IMG/VR virus record: IMGVR_UViG_3300001097_000004
Coordinates: 4,161 to 68,160 of that record
DNA length: 64,000 nt
From: a virus
Direction: 5' to 3' (one strand)
The notes under the pieces were generated by a model. That model was not told the origin of the DNA. It worked only from the letters and a program-made list of their open reading frames with translations, and did no database searches. Made by a program: the position numbers and the translations under genes. Positions 1 to 10,200 of this stretch are shown piece after piece. Every line of letters starts with the position of its first letter. Position 1 is the stretch's first letter.

Positions 1-1418
1 GGCTCCGGGGCAGGTTCGGGCTCCGGCTCAGGTTCTGGTTCTGGTTCGGGCTCCGGGGCAGGTTCGGGCTCCGGCTCCGGGGCAGGTTCGGGCTCCGGCT
101 CAGGTTCTGGTTCTGGTTCGGGCTCCGGGGCAGGTTCGGGCTCAGGTTCGGGCTCCGGGGCAGGTTCTGGTTCCACGTAGTCTTTCACCTCGGTGGTCGA
201 GAATCCGTTGTTGGCCTTCGGCTCACCGTCCTTATCAGCGTCCGCAAATGAGTAGGCGGTCATGTAGTAAACGACACCTTCGAAAGTCGCAGTACCCACC
301 ACATCGAACCGGGATTCTGCGGGGTACGACTTGATCTTCTTCCCTGTCTCCACGTCCACGAGGGAGATGGTTTTCGGCGCAACAACTTCCTTCTCTTTGG
401 GGAGTCGAGCGTATGTTACCTCAGGCTCGGGCACAGGCTCCGGCTTCGGCGGCTCCACAGGCTCCACGTACTCCTTCACGGTAAGTTCTGGGAATCCGTT
501 CGCTGCCTTTGGCTTGCCATCCTTGTCTGCCTTGGCGAAGCTGTACTCCGTCATGTAGAAGATTTTGCCTTCGTACGTGGCGAGACCTACAGCATCGAAC
601 CGGAACATGGCCGGATAGGCCTTGACCACCTTGCCGGTCTTGACGTTCTGGAGTTCGGTGCCCTTCGTGGCAATCATGTCTACCGGCTTCGGTAGTCGCG
701 TGTAGGCCACCTTCGCCTCCGGGGCAGGCTTCGGCTTGAGGTACTTCTCCCACGTCTTCAGTTCTGACGCGAAGGTGAGCGGTCCGGGGATGCTGTCGTG
801 CTTTCCAGTGTAGAACCCGTCACGGATACCCCACGTCTGCAAGTCCCGCCAGTACGCCTTCGAGTCGTAGTCACGGGCCAACCAGCCCTGAAGCTGAAGA
901 GCCTGAGCAATGTTGACCTTGGAGCCTTCACGAACCGTTGGCTTCGCGCCGTTGATTTCGTTGGCGCGTCGAGCAATCCACTCGACATCGAGAGTGCCGG
1001 GGCACTGAGTACTGATCCAGTCTGAGTGGCGGTAGAGGTTTTTGCCAACTACAAGGCGACCCATCTTGTGGCGCTTGGCGATATCGGCACACAGTTGAGC
1101 TGAAGTCTCGTGGGTGGTCGTGGATGGCTTGACCCGCTTGCCGTTTCGGATATACCCACCGGCGTGCTCGATGGATACGCCGTTCGTGTTGCTGTACGTG
1201 TTTGCGTCAGCCCATGCGTAGTCTTTCTCCTTGACGTACTGGTGAATTTTGGTGCCTTCGATTCCGTACTGTGACGAACCAAATCCGTTCCTCTGAAACA
1301 CAACGTCCGTGCCCGCAAGGAAGCCAACCATCCAGTGCAGGGTGATGTGCTTCTTCGGGAAGACGCTCCTCTTGTAGTAGTGGGGCGATCCGATCCACTT
1401 TATTGTTGGTAGTGCCAT
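1..1418 (-). CDS. N-acetylmuramoyl-L-alanine amidase endolysin (3' end beyond window)
   Basis: Open frame from ATG at 1418 to the window edge (472 codons, no stop), preceded by AGGAGAGAAGTA. Residues 1-160 look like an Amidase_2/PGRP-type zinc amidase: the expected ligands are H28 (TLHWMVG), H131 (YRHSDW) and C139 (QCPG). Such enzymes cut the bond between MurNAc and L-Ala in peptidoglycan to release progeny. Residues about 236-319 and 333-416 are two copies of one module (YTRLPK...GKVVKAYP...FDAVG...[19 protein letters not shown]), probably wall binding. After residue 417 the protein becomes a Pro-Glu repeat that runs off the window. It sits at the end of the leftward late block. Total length is unknown. 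The amidase call is firm; the role of the repeats is inferred. Confidence 0.85.
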   Translation of the reverse strand, partial: MALPTIKWIGSPHYYKRSVFPKKHITLHWMVGFLAGTDVVFQRNGFGSSQYGIEGTKIHQYVKEKDYAWADANTYSNTNGVSIEHAGGYIRNGKRVKPSTTTHETSAQLCADIAKRHKMGRLVVGKNLYRHSDWISTQCPGTLDVEWIARRANEINGAKPTVREGSKVNIAQALQLQGWLARDYDSKAYWRDLQTWGIRDGFYTGKHDSIPGPLTFASELKTWEKYLKPKPAPEAKVAYTRLPKPVDMIATKGTELQNVKTGKVVKAYPAMFRFDAVGLATYEGKIFYMTEYSFAKADKDGKPKAANGFPELTVKEYVEPVEPPKPEPVPEPEVTYARLPKEKEVVAPKTISLVDVETGKKIKSYPAESRFDVVGTATFEGVVYYMTAYSFADADKDGEPKANNGFSTTEVKDYVEPEPAPEPEPEPEPAPEPEPEPEPEPEPEPAPEPEPEPAPEPEPEPEPEPEPEPAPE

Positions 1419-1464
1419 TACTTCTCTCCTCTGTAAAAATTTTCTTTGACCTGAAATCTAATCC

Positions 1465-1476
1465 TATTATACTGGA
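1465..1476 (-). promoter_or_regulatory. possible -10 (TATAAT) ahead of the endolysin
   Basis: In the gap between the FN3 tail protein and the endolysin the minus strand reads CCAGTATAATAGGATTAG about 50 nt before the ATG. No good -35 is seen at 17 bp, so this is a weak promoter call. Confidence 0.3.
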
Positions 1477-1479
1477 GAA

Positions 1480-4419
1480 CTATCCGACCCATCCGGATCG
1501 GTAGCGAATCTCAACAACTCCGGGGGAGACAAGACGCACAACTTCTCCTTGGGGAGGGTCGATAATTTCTGTGAAATCGCGTGAGACAGCACCAGGAACT
1601 GTGTATGTAAATGACCGGGGACCTGTCACCTCGTCCACCACCACTGAGGACGTGTTATATTTGTCCCTGTTAGTGGTGTCCGTAACGGACCCAGACGCAA
1701 TCTTGGAAGGAACGTTGTCGTTAGTGTTTGCGTATGAGATGGTGTCTACAGTAATATCTAGAATCACGGCTCCTACACTGTTGTAAATCGCATTTGAAGT
1801 GTTAGAGATTATCGTAGACTTCCCCGGAGAGGCGTTCTCGGGGACGGAAGTAGACGAGACAGCTAGGCCTGGACTGTTATATGTGAAGGAGTCCGTATCC
1901 GGGACAGACACAACTGTATACGTCCCAGCGAGCCTGGTATTTGTGTTGTTTGTCAACTCTCCTCCGGAAACAAACCTCAACGAGATATTTGCCCCAGTCT
2001 TGCTATACGTAATAGTGTTGTACGAGGGGACTGAGATGACAAATGTCCCATTAAACACCTCACTAGTTAGGTTCTGTGCTGTATCTGCGAGAGCCCCAGG
2101 AATAGGTGTAACAACACCGCTAGATAGATTAGGTAGGGACTTCGAGTACCCGAATGTAGTAGATGTGGCAATATTGACTGTGTAGGTACCATTAATACCT
2201 ACGTTGGTGGTGTCGGAGACAGCCTCAGTAGCTGCAGTACTTTGAGTCGTGTTTTGTGTAGGCGTTGTAGATTTATACGGGGCTTCATCTCCACCTCGGC
2301 CAGCGTCGCCAGAGAGTGTGTCCGTATAGGTGTTTCTTGCTCTGACGGTGTAGGTCCGCGTAGAGCCTAGGAGGATGTCATCAACAATGAAGATGTTACC
2401 CACGACCTGGCCGATTAGGACCTTAGACCCCGGGTCGGTTACATCAATAATTGAGTAGCCTGTGATGGTACCTCCGGTTCCGTCTGGCCACGTCAGAATG
2501 GCACGACCTGAAACAGCAGGGTCTAGCGAGATAGTAAACGACTCCAGCTCAGGAATTCCAAGAGCCATAACGTTGACAGAGTTGGAGGCTACACTCTCGG
2601 AGCCCTCTGCAACGGCAATTTCATTTCGTGCGGTGACGGTGAATGCGTATGTCTGGCCAGTGTTGAGACCAAGAATATTAGTACTTGTGCCTGTTCCTGT
2701 AGTGGTCTTAGTAAGTGTTCCGTCTACGTAGATGCGGTACCCAGTGATCGTACCACCAGTTGTAGTGGGGGTCTGCCAGGTCAGGTCAACCTTTCCCGCC
2801 ACACCAGCATCAGCCTCTCCTACGAGGGTGCGCGGAGCAGTCGGTGCCCCTGGAGCTACTGCAGAGTCCGAATTTGAGTCTGGACTTGCAGTAGCATTGG
2901 CTTCTGAGAATGAGTTTCTAGCCCGAACTGTATACGAGTAACTGACGTGATCTGTCTGAGCAGGTGTTGAGAATGTGGTGCCCGTTCCGCTAGTCGTCCA
3001 TGTAGAGCCTCCGCTACCGTCTCGGTAGATGTAGTACCCCACCACTCCTCCGGTACCGGGAACTGATGGAGCTGTCCAGGACAGATCGATCACCCCGGAG
3101 TCAGAAGTGCTCGCTGTGGCAGAGAGACTTCTCGGAGCAGTCGGAACACCTGGAGCAACTGCGGTGTTTGCATTGGAGGATGCGCTCTGCCCGTAGGCGT
3201 TTGTGGCATAAGCGACAAACGAATAGTTTGTCCCTGGGGTCAGCCCAGAGACATACGAGGATGTTGTCCCTCCGCTTACCGTCTTGTTGTATGAACCAGC
3301 CGCATAAATTTTGTATCCCGTGATGGAGCCACCGGTAGTGGATGGGGCAGTCCACGAGACATTCACTCTCCCCGAAGAACTTGCATGTGCACTCGCAGAG
3401 AATGACCTAGGAGCAGAAGGAACCCCGGGTGCAACAGCATATTCGGTGTTAGAGGCCGGACCCGCAGTTCCGTTGTAGTTCGAGAAGTTGTTTCTGGCAC
3501 GGACGTAAAATGAGTAGTTGGTGTGCTGGGAGCCACCGCTAACCGAATACGATGTGCTGGTTGTAGTGCCTACCTGGGCCCCATTCCGGTATACGTAATA
3601 CCCCTTAATTCCTCCAGCTCCTGAGACGCTCGGTGCAGTCCAGGATAGGTTGACTCTTCCGGCCACAGAGGAGTGGGCGCTCGCAGAGAGACTTCTCGGA
3701 GCAGTGGGAACTCCTGGGGCAATTACAGCGGAAGAGTTTGAGGATACAGCAGAGTATGTTCCCGCAGCATTTGTTACTGCGTTGCTGGCCGCAACCCGAA
3801 AACTATAGGACGACCCAGGAGTTAGTCCAGTGACTGCGAACGATCTTCCAGAGGTGGTCCCCAGGTATGATCCTCCGGAAGTCTGAACAACGTATCCGGT
3901 AATTGCAGTGTCTCCGTTATATGCCGGGGCAGACCATGTCAGGTCAATTCGTCCTGAGGATGTGGAGTGAGGAGTTGCATTTACCCAGCGGGGGGCGCTG
4001 GGGGCCTGAAGTACTGTGTAGGCTCCGGCCAACCTTCCAGCCCACGTGCGAGTGGGACCCTGAACAACTCCTCCACCGCTGCGACCGAAATAGAGTGGGC
4101 CTGATGGCTTGTTGTATACGGTAATTCTCGTCGTTCCACCATTCACAAGCCAGTGGTTTGTGGCGTGATACCCTGACCCGGTGGAGGCACTCTGATAAGG
4201 GACATTAAATGTTCCGGTAGTTGCAGAGCCCAGTGAAAATCTAACTCCATATCGAGTACCACCAGTACTACCGACATAAACAAAAAGAGCAGTAATGAGA
4301 GCCGCAGTAGACCCATTGTACATCGCACGACCAGTCGGCAGACTGATACCATCCGAGTACATGTTCCCGGCAGTATACCCAGAGGTTGTAGCAGGGGAGT
4401 TAAAACCAACATTTGCCAT
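1480..4419 (-). CDS. minor tail protein with six fibronectin type III domains
   Basis: 979 aa. After a unique N-terminal region (1-137) come about six FN3 domains, at residues roughly 138-234, 237-331, 334-423, 427-522, 525-619 and 621-710. Each has the P.APR.L / V.LSWTAP / GY.IYR.G / Y.F.V.A.N signature. The last 250 residues are beta-rich repeats related to those of the next tail protein (FNGTFVIS.PS.NTITY). FN3 arrays are common in actinophage tail-tip and adhesin proteins, where they are thought to touch host surface glycans; that role is inferred. It lies 3 nt downstream of the preceding tail gene, so the two are probably cotranscribed. Confidence 0.85.
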   Translation of the reverse strand: MANVGFNSPATTSGYTAGNMYSDGISLPTGRAMYNGSTAALITALFVYVGSTGGTRYGVRFSLGSATTGTFNVPYQSASTGSGYHATNHWLVNGGTTRITVYNKPSGPLYFGRSGGGVVQGPTRTWAGRLAGAYTVLQAPSAPRWVNATPHSTSSGRIDLTWSAPAYNGDTAITGYVVQTSGGSYLGTTSGRSFAVTGLTPGSSYSFRVAASNAVTNAAGTYSAVSSNSSAVIAPGVPTAPRSLSASAHSSVAGRVNLSWTAPSVSGAGGIKGYYVYRNGAQVGTTTSTSYSVSGGSQHTNYSFYVRARNNFSNYNGTAGPASNTEYAVAPGVPSAPRSFSASAHASSSGRVNVSWTAPSTTGGSITGYKIYAAGSYNKTVSGGTTSSYVSGLTPGTNYSFVAYATNAYGQSASSNANTAVAPGVPTAPRSLSATASTSDSGVIDLSWTAPSVPGTGGVVGYYIYRDGSGGSTWTTSGTGTTFSTPAQTDHVSYSYTVRARNSFSEANATASPDSNSDSAVAPGAPTAPRTLVGEADAGVAGKVDLTWQTPTTTGGTITGYRIYVDGTLTKTTTGTGTSTNILGLNTGQTYAFTVTARNEIAVAEGSESVASNSVNVMALGIPELESFTISLDPAVSGRAILTWPDGTGGTITGYSIIDVTDPGSKVLIGQVVGNIFIVDDILLGSTRTYTVRARNTYTDTLSGDAGRGGDEAPYKSTTPTQNTTQSTAATEAVSDTTNVGINGTYTVNIATSTTFGYSKSLPNLSSGVVTPIPGALADTAQNLTSEVFNGTFVISVPSYNTITYSKTGANISLRFVSGGELTNNTNTRLAGTYTVVSVPDTDSFTYNSPGLAVSSTSVPENASPGKSTIISNTSNAIYNSVGAVILDITVDTISYANTNDNVPSKIASGSVTDTTNRDKYNTSSVVVDEVTGPRSFTYTVPGAVSRDFTEIIDPPQGEVVRLVSPGVVEIRYRSGWVG

Positions 4420-4422
4420 GGT

Positions 4423-7227
4423 CTAGCTCCCTCCGTAGGTGTACTTGAGTAGAGCGCCTGTGGCCTCTAGGAGTGTCTTTGTGCCACTGAAGGCGACGTT
4501 AGTATTGTTGATAAGGGTGGCTCCCGTCCCGGGGGTGGTGCTGCTACTTGCTTCGTCCTGGTCCCAGTCGTAGAATGTGAAAGATTTCGCAGCCACAGAG
4601 TTTACCACCTTACTACCATTATAGCCCACTGAAATACTTAGATTCTCTATGGAACCGCCCGAACCTGTAGAAGAAACGGTGGCCCCGTCATTGGCGTACG
4701 TGACCGTAGATGAGGCAACAGTTGTAATGTAGAACGTACCGTCGAATCGTGCATCGACCCCGTCCACAAAAATACGCTCCCCAACCTTGAATCCGTGACT
4801 TGCGCCTATCGTCAGGGTGCATGATGATGAAGATGCCGAACGAACGGTGACGGTCTTCGTGTGAGGGACTCCAATATCCACTGTAATGCGATCCCCTTCA
4901 GTGAATTCGTGGTTCGCCACAGTATTGAGAGTCACAAGGTAGCCTCCAGCACTGCCCGCCATAGAACGTGCGTTGGTCAGTGATGCACTTGTGGGCAGAG
5001 TCACCTCCATAATGTCCCCTGTGGAGAATCCGTGCGGGGTTTCTGTAGTCAGAATGGCGTTTGACCCGGAGCGTGCTTTGTTAACCACACTTGCGATAGT
5101 TGGTAGGGCCACGCTCACAGAATCTCCAGCCAAAACGTGGTGCGCCCCTGACGTGGACAGTGTCACCTGGTTGGATGCCACCCTCTTCCGAACCACAGAG
5201 GAGGACACAGGGAGAGCGACTGTCACGGAGTCCCCGGAAGAGAAGCCGTTTCCGACAGCAGTGGTGATCGTGATCGTGTTAGATGCTAGCTTCTTCTTGG
5301 TCATTGATGCAGTAATAGGGAGCCCCACCTCGACCACGTCTTCCGGGCTAATGCCGTGGTCTTCCTTTGTTGTGATGGTAGCTACCGAGGTGGTGGCAGA
5401 TTTTTGAGTGGCCACAGAATTCTCAATAGAGCCTACATCGATAACATCTCCGATAGAGAATCCGTGAGGCTCTTCTGTGGTGAGTGTGGCTACATTGTTA
5501 GTTAGAACTTTTTGGCTCAAATTAACTTCCTCACTGAGGCTAACAGCTACAGTCTCAGAGGGGATAAGGTAGTGAACATCCTCAGAGTACAGTGTGGCGG
5601 AAGTCCCATCAAACTGCTTCGCAATGATATTTATTCTGTCAATTCCGTCGATGAATTCAAGAATGTTCTCTCCAGGAGCAAACTTCAGCCAGTCTGTCAT
5701 AGTCTTCAACTTGGACCGATGACCAACACTTGAGCCATTCAGGGACACAGAACGATTGTAGGTGTCAACCACTAGAACGTCATCGTACGCCAGAGAGACC
5801 GAGCCTAACCCTGAAATTCTCTCTTCATCCTCCATGGCCGCTCTGAAACTGAAACTATACGGGAACACATTAGATGCCGCGAGAACAACCACCGGGTCTC
5901 CCACCGTGTCGTACCCTCCACCTGATCCGGCCACTGTGATAAAATCTCCCTCAGTGAGATTCGTTGATTCAAGAGTGCGCAGGGTTGCGATACCGTACAA
6001 GGCACTGACCTCAGTAATCTCACCTACGAGACCCTGGCCGCGAAGAGGCAACGCCAGAGTCAGCGTCTCATCGGTCAGAGAGTTGTATATCTTGGAGTCT
6101 GCTCCTAGAGGCCCGGTCATTTTAATAAATCCCGTAACATCTGCAGTACCGATATTAATCAACGTGCCGTCAGAGTCTGCGGCAGTTAGTTCGAACACTG
6201 TGTAGCCGTCCGGGTCAGAGTCATTCCATTCGTATTTGATGGGGTCTCCGGCGCGGAGGCCGATACTAAACTCTGTTCGGCCACGTGCGTTCACTGTACT
6301 GAACTGCGGCTGTCCGGATAGACGTACGTATGCGGCCCGCGTGGGGCTTTCGTTCGTTCGGAGCCACCCGCCCCCTCGTACAAGGTTTGTGGCCGCTACG
6401 ATGTGGTCTCTGGCCGCTCCGAGAGTCTCACGGTCCGGGGGGTAAAACACTCCAGTGAGCGTTATCAGTCGGGCTTGGTATCGACCAGACACGTCATAAG
6501 AGCCGTCCTCAGTACCGCGAGGGATGTTAGGAGATTCGGAGTTGGCTTGTCCCCACCAGCCCTCAATTCCGGTGCAAATCCAGATCACGCCATCCTCGTC
6601 GATGGTGTTGAAGATCATCTCATTGAGGATGACATCAGCGTTCAATTCTAGGCCATTGAAAATTACTGGAGAGGGCTTGGTCAGAGCCTTGTTGACAATG
6701 CGGTTCTCTTCTGCTTGACCGAGATTGTCTAGGTACCCGCCTACATAGTTAGCCTGCTCGAAGAGGAGAGCGTCGAGAAGGAATTTGGCGAGCGGAGTAC
6801 CACCCAGGTCTTGAGAGATCGAGAAATACGCGACAGTGGCCCCTACAGGAGCCTCCCACACTCCGGACAGTCGGACCCACTCGTTATCGTCTTCTAGGTT
6901 GTATACCAGTGTGGTTGAGATGCTTATTGGATAGTTTACTGAGTTTCGCCACTCGACTGAAAGAGAAAGCCCAGCGCCCTCACTAGCTGGGAGAGTTTTA
7001 GGTAGTCGTACATAGGCTGATGCGGCGTAAGGCAGGCCAGAGACCACTGAAACAGGATCAGAGATAGTGACTCCTGATCCGTTGTCACCACTCTTGGTGA
7101 CTTCTAGGGCCCCGGGGCCATAGGACCCCTGAACACTGTCAACGACGATGGTTGCACCGTTCACCGGATCATAGCCAGCAGTGCCCAGTCTGAATGATGG
7201 GTTATAGAGTAAATTTACGCGTGCCAC
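4423..7227 (-). CDS. minor tail protein (Dit-like with beta repeats)
   Basis: 934 aa. The start is GTG at 7225-7227, overlapping the tape-measure stop by one base (TAGTG), which suggests translational coupling. Residues 1-160 resemble a jelly-roll carbohydrate-binding module (LLYNPSFRLGTAGYDPVNG). Residues about 170-345 resemble siphophage distal tail/tail-tip proteins (GVIWICTGIEGWWG, RYQARLITLTGVFYPPDR, FSIGLRAGDPIKYEW). From about residue 575 to 900 there are at least seven 35-45 residue beta repeats of the form TITT..PHGFS.GD.V.V.LP. Its place right after the tape measure supports a tail-tip role. Exact function is not shown by sequence. Confidence 0.8.
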   Translation of the reverse strand: MARVNLLYNPSFRLGTAGYDPVNGATIVVDSVQGSYGPGALEVTKSGDNGSGVTISDPVSVVSGLPYAASAYVRLPKTLPASEGAGLSLSVEWRNSVNYPISISTTLVYNLEDDNEWVRLSGVWEAPVGATVAYFSISQDLGGTPLAKFLLDALLFEQANYVGGYLDNLGQAEENRIVNKALTKPSPVIFNGLELNADVILNEMIFNTIDEDGVIWICTGIEGWWGQANSESPNIPRGTEDGSYDVSGRYQARLITLTGVFYPPDRETLGAARDHIVAATNLVRGGGWLRTNESPTRAAYVRLSGQPQFSTVNARGRTEFSIGLRAGDPIKYEWNDSDPDGYTVFELTAADSDGTLINIGTADVTGFIKMTGPLGADSKIYNSLTDETLTLALPLRGQGLVGEITEVSALYGIATLRTLESTNLTEGDFITVAGSGGGYDTVGDPVVVLAASNVFPYSFSFRAAMEDEERISGLGSVSLAYDDVLVVDTYNRSVSLNGSSVGHRSKLKTMTDWLKFAPGENILEFIDGIDRINIIAKQFDGTSATLYSEDVHYLIPSETVAVSLSEEVNLSQKVLTNNVATLTTEEPHGFSIGDVIDVGSIENSVATQKSATTSVATITTKEDHGISPEDVVEVGLPITASMTKKKLASNTITITTAVGNGFSSGDSVTVALPVSSSVVRKRVASNQVTLSTSGAHHVLAGDSVSVALPTIASVVNKARSGSNAILTTETPHGFSTGDIMEVTLPTSASLTNARSMAGSAGGYLVTLNTVANHEFTEGDRITVDIGVPHTKTVTVRSASSSSCTLTIGASHGFKVGERIFVDGVDARFDGTFYITTVASSTVTYANDGATVSSTGSGGSIENLSISVGYNGSKVVNSVAAKSFTFYDWDQDEASSSTTPGTGATLINNTNVAFSGTKTLLEATGALLKYTYGGS

Positions 7228-10200
7228 TATGCTGAGCCCTTTCGCATCCTGAAGGAGATGATGCGCGACACTTCTTGAGCAAGCTCCTGTACATTCTGCC
7301 CTGGGGCTCCGTATACGTTGATGGTCGTTCCTCCACCGTCACCACCCGCTAGGAATGTGATGAGGGCTCTGTCTCTCTTGGATAGTCCGTCTTCGTCAAG
7401 TGGCTCGATACGTTCCGGCTTACCGGCTTCAGCCACATTTACAATACTACCACCTCTGGACGGGAAGACAGTTGCGCCGTCAGCTAGTCTTGGAATTGTA
7501 AACTTAGGGATTCTTGGAATGGCAGGCACTACAGACCGGGCCCCGGCTGTGGCATCATTCACACCGCTGGTCAATCCGTTGATCAAACCAATTGCGCCGT
7601 TTACTCCACCCTCAATGAACCCGATAATGTTGTTCCAAGCGTCCTTCACAAATCCCTCGATATTAGTCCAGATATCGCTCACTGTAGAACTTAGGCCCTC
7701 CCAGAACCCGTTCCACAGGTCCTCCACTGTGCCAAAAGCATCGGATAGGAATGTTTCAATATTCGTCCAAATGTCAGAAACTGTATCAGAAATTCTATTC
7801 CAGACAATATCCCAACCCTTGGTGAAGTTGGAGAGAGCATCTTCGAAGAACTTCTTGATGTTGTTCCAGACATCCTTGATGCCGTCTCGAATCCCGTTCC
7901 AAATGTCAGAAACTGTATCAGAAATTCTATTCCAGACAATATCCCAACCCTTGGTGAAGTTGGAGAGAGCATCTTCGAAGAACTTCTTGATGTTGTTCCA
8001 GACATCCTTGAAGAACCCTAGAATCCCGTTCCAAATGTCAGAAACTGTGTCAGAAATTCCATCCCAAGTGTCTTTCCAGAATGTCACATAAGCGATTAGA
8101 GCATCCCAGAAGAACTTCTTGATGTTGTTCCAGATGTCCGTGAAGAATTTGAGGACATTGTTCCAGACATCGGTAACGAGCTTGAGGACGTTGTTCCAGG
8201 AGTCAACCCAAAAACCAACAAACCCTGCTAAAGCATCAGTGAAGAATGTGACAACGTTGTTCCAGACTTCTTCGAAGAATTCAAGAATTTCTCCCCAGTG
8301 CTCAACTACCCACTGAATGATGAGGCCAATAGGTCCGATGATGAGCGAGAGCAAGAGGCCCCAGTTGTCTTGCACCCACGAGATGATGTTGTCGATAGTG
8401 TCGGTGATGAAGCCCATGAATCCGGACCAAACACCGTCCCACCATTCGAGAAGCCCGTCCATGATGCCCATGAACCAGCCCACAAAACCGTCCCAAATAT
8501 CAGTAACAAACTTGACCACATTGTCCCAGTTCGTGATAAGCAGTACGATAGCCGCGACGAGCGCCACAATAGCTAGGATGATGAGGCCGATGGGGTTGGC
8601 CGAGACAGCGATGTTCCAGAGCCATTGAGCTGCAGTTACAACTCCGTTTATGGCTGCAGCTGCACCTTTAGCTACTGTAGACGCGACTGTTTTTGCAGCG
8701 TCCTTGACCCACAATGCTGTGTTGATGACCATTTGCTTAGCATTAGCTACAAGACTCTTCAGGAAGCCCCAAGAGGCTAGTGCAGCTTTCTTTAATCCCC
8801 CGGCGAGAGCTAGTGCCTTCTTGGCTCCGTCTACAAGCATACCGAGATAGCCGCCGACAACTAGCTTTCCAAACATAGCGGCTTTAGTGATCGCCCCAAG
8901 AGCCAAGGCTACACCAGCAATCGGCGCTGCAAACTCAACAATTTTCTGGACCCACGGCTGTTCCATGAAGTTTTTGATCGCCGTGAATCCTAGATTCAAT
9001 GTGTCAAAGAATGCCTGGGCGGTTGCTGAGTCAAGGAATAGATCAAGAATCTCAGTCAAAGTGACAATAACTTCAGCCATGTTGGGACCGGCATCAGCGA
9101 ACTTATCGAGAATGTTGCCCAAATTTGGGGCACCCTCAGCTAGAATATCAAATGTCTTTCCGATAGACTTGTTCTGGCCTAGTGTGATGAATTCGTCGAG
9201 GAGAGCACCAATCGAAGACAGCATCTTCTGTGCGTTGACGGCCATCGTCTGATAATTGGCCTTCAGCTCTGCGGCCCCCTCTGTGGTGTCGTTTAATCCG
9301 TCCCACTTACCTGTGGCCCTCTCTAGCCAGTCCAGAAGGTATTGACCTCCGGTCCCAGGACCGAGGTTGGCGGTAATCATCCCCCCAAATCCTCCGAAGA
9401 TGTTGTCAATAATTCTGCCCCACTGAGCGGCAGCAACTTCAGCCTTACCGAAGAACTCGCTCATGGAGTTGTTGCCCTTTATGGACTTCATCCAATTATC
9501 AAATCTGGTCAATCTGTCAAGAAGGAAGTCGAAGTATCGTTGAGCCATCGGAGCCACGGCGTTGAGTAGCGAGAGCATGATGCCCCACACCTTGCCCAGA
9601 ATTTCACCGATAGTGACCAGTAACGGAGCTGAAGTCACAAACAGCTTGTCCAGATTCGCAAGGTTTCTAGTAGTGGTTATGGCGTTAGCAAGCGCAATAG
9701 CTGCGTCCCCCATAGCTGCGCCCATAAGGCCGATGCCCTTAGCAACTACTGGGTAGGCCTTGTCCATCAGAGTTTCGATGGCTTCTTGCAGCCTAGGGAG
9801 GAAGCTGTTGGCGGCAATTTCAGATAGCGCGTCAAACTGGGGCTTCAGGCCAGAAATGAAGTCGGCAAACTTGATCTGTGCAGCGTTTAGGCCTTCATAC
9901 GGGTTTTGGCCTCCACCGCCACCGCCACCGCTTTTTTTATTTTTAGCGTCCTTCAAAGCCATCTCAGCATCCGTCTGGTCTCGAAGACCATCACGAATCG
10001 CCTTGGACTTAGCGGCTTCAGCACGAGCTAGAGCATCTGTAGCTGCCATAACAGACCTGGTGCCCGCCACGCCAGTACGAGCGAGGCGGTCCTGCTCCTT
10101 GCCAAGGTCTGCAGCCCTGTCCTTTGCCTTACGGTAGTTGAGTTCAGATTCCTGGTAGGCTAGTTCAGCCTCTTGGCGTACGCGTGAGTTTGGGGGGAGG

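Noticed and set aside
7318-8091. 257-aa plus-strand frame
   Set aside because: Mirror of the repetitive tape measure gene; repeats explain the lack of stops.
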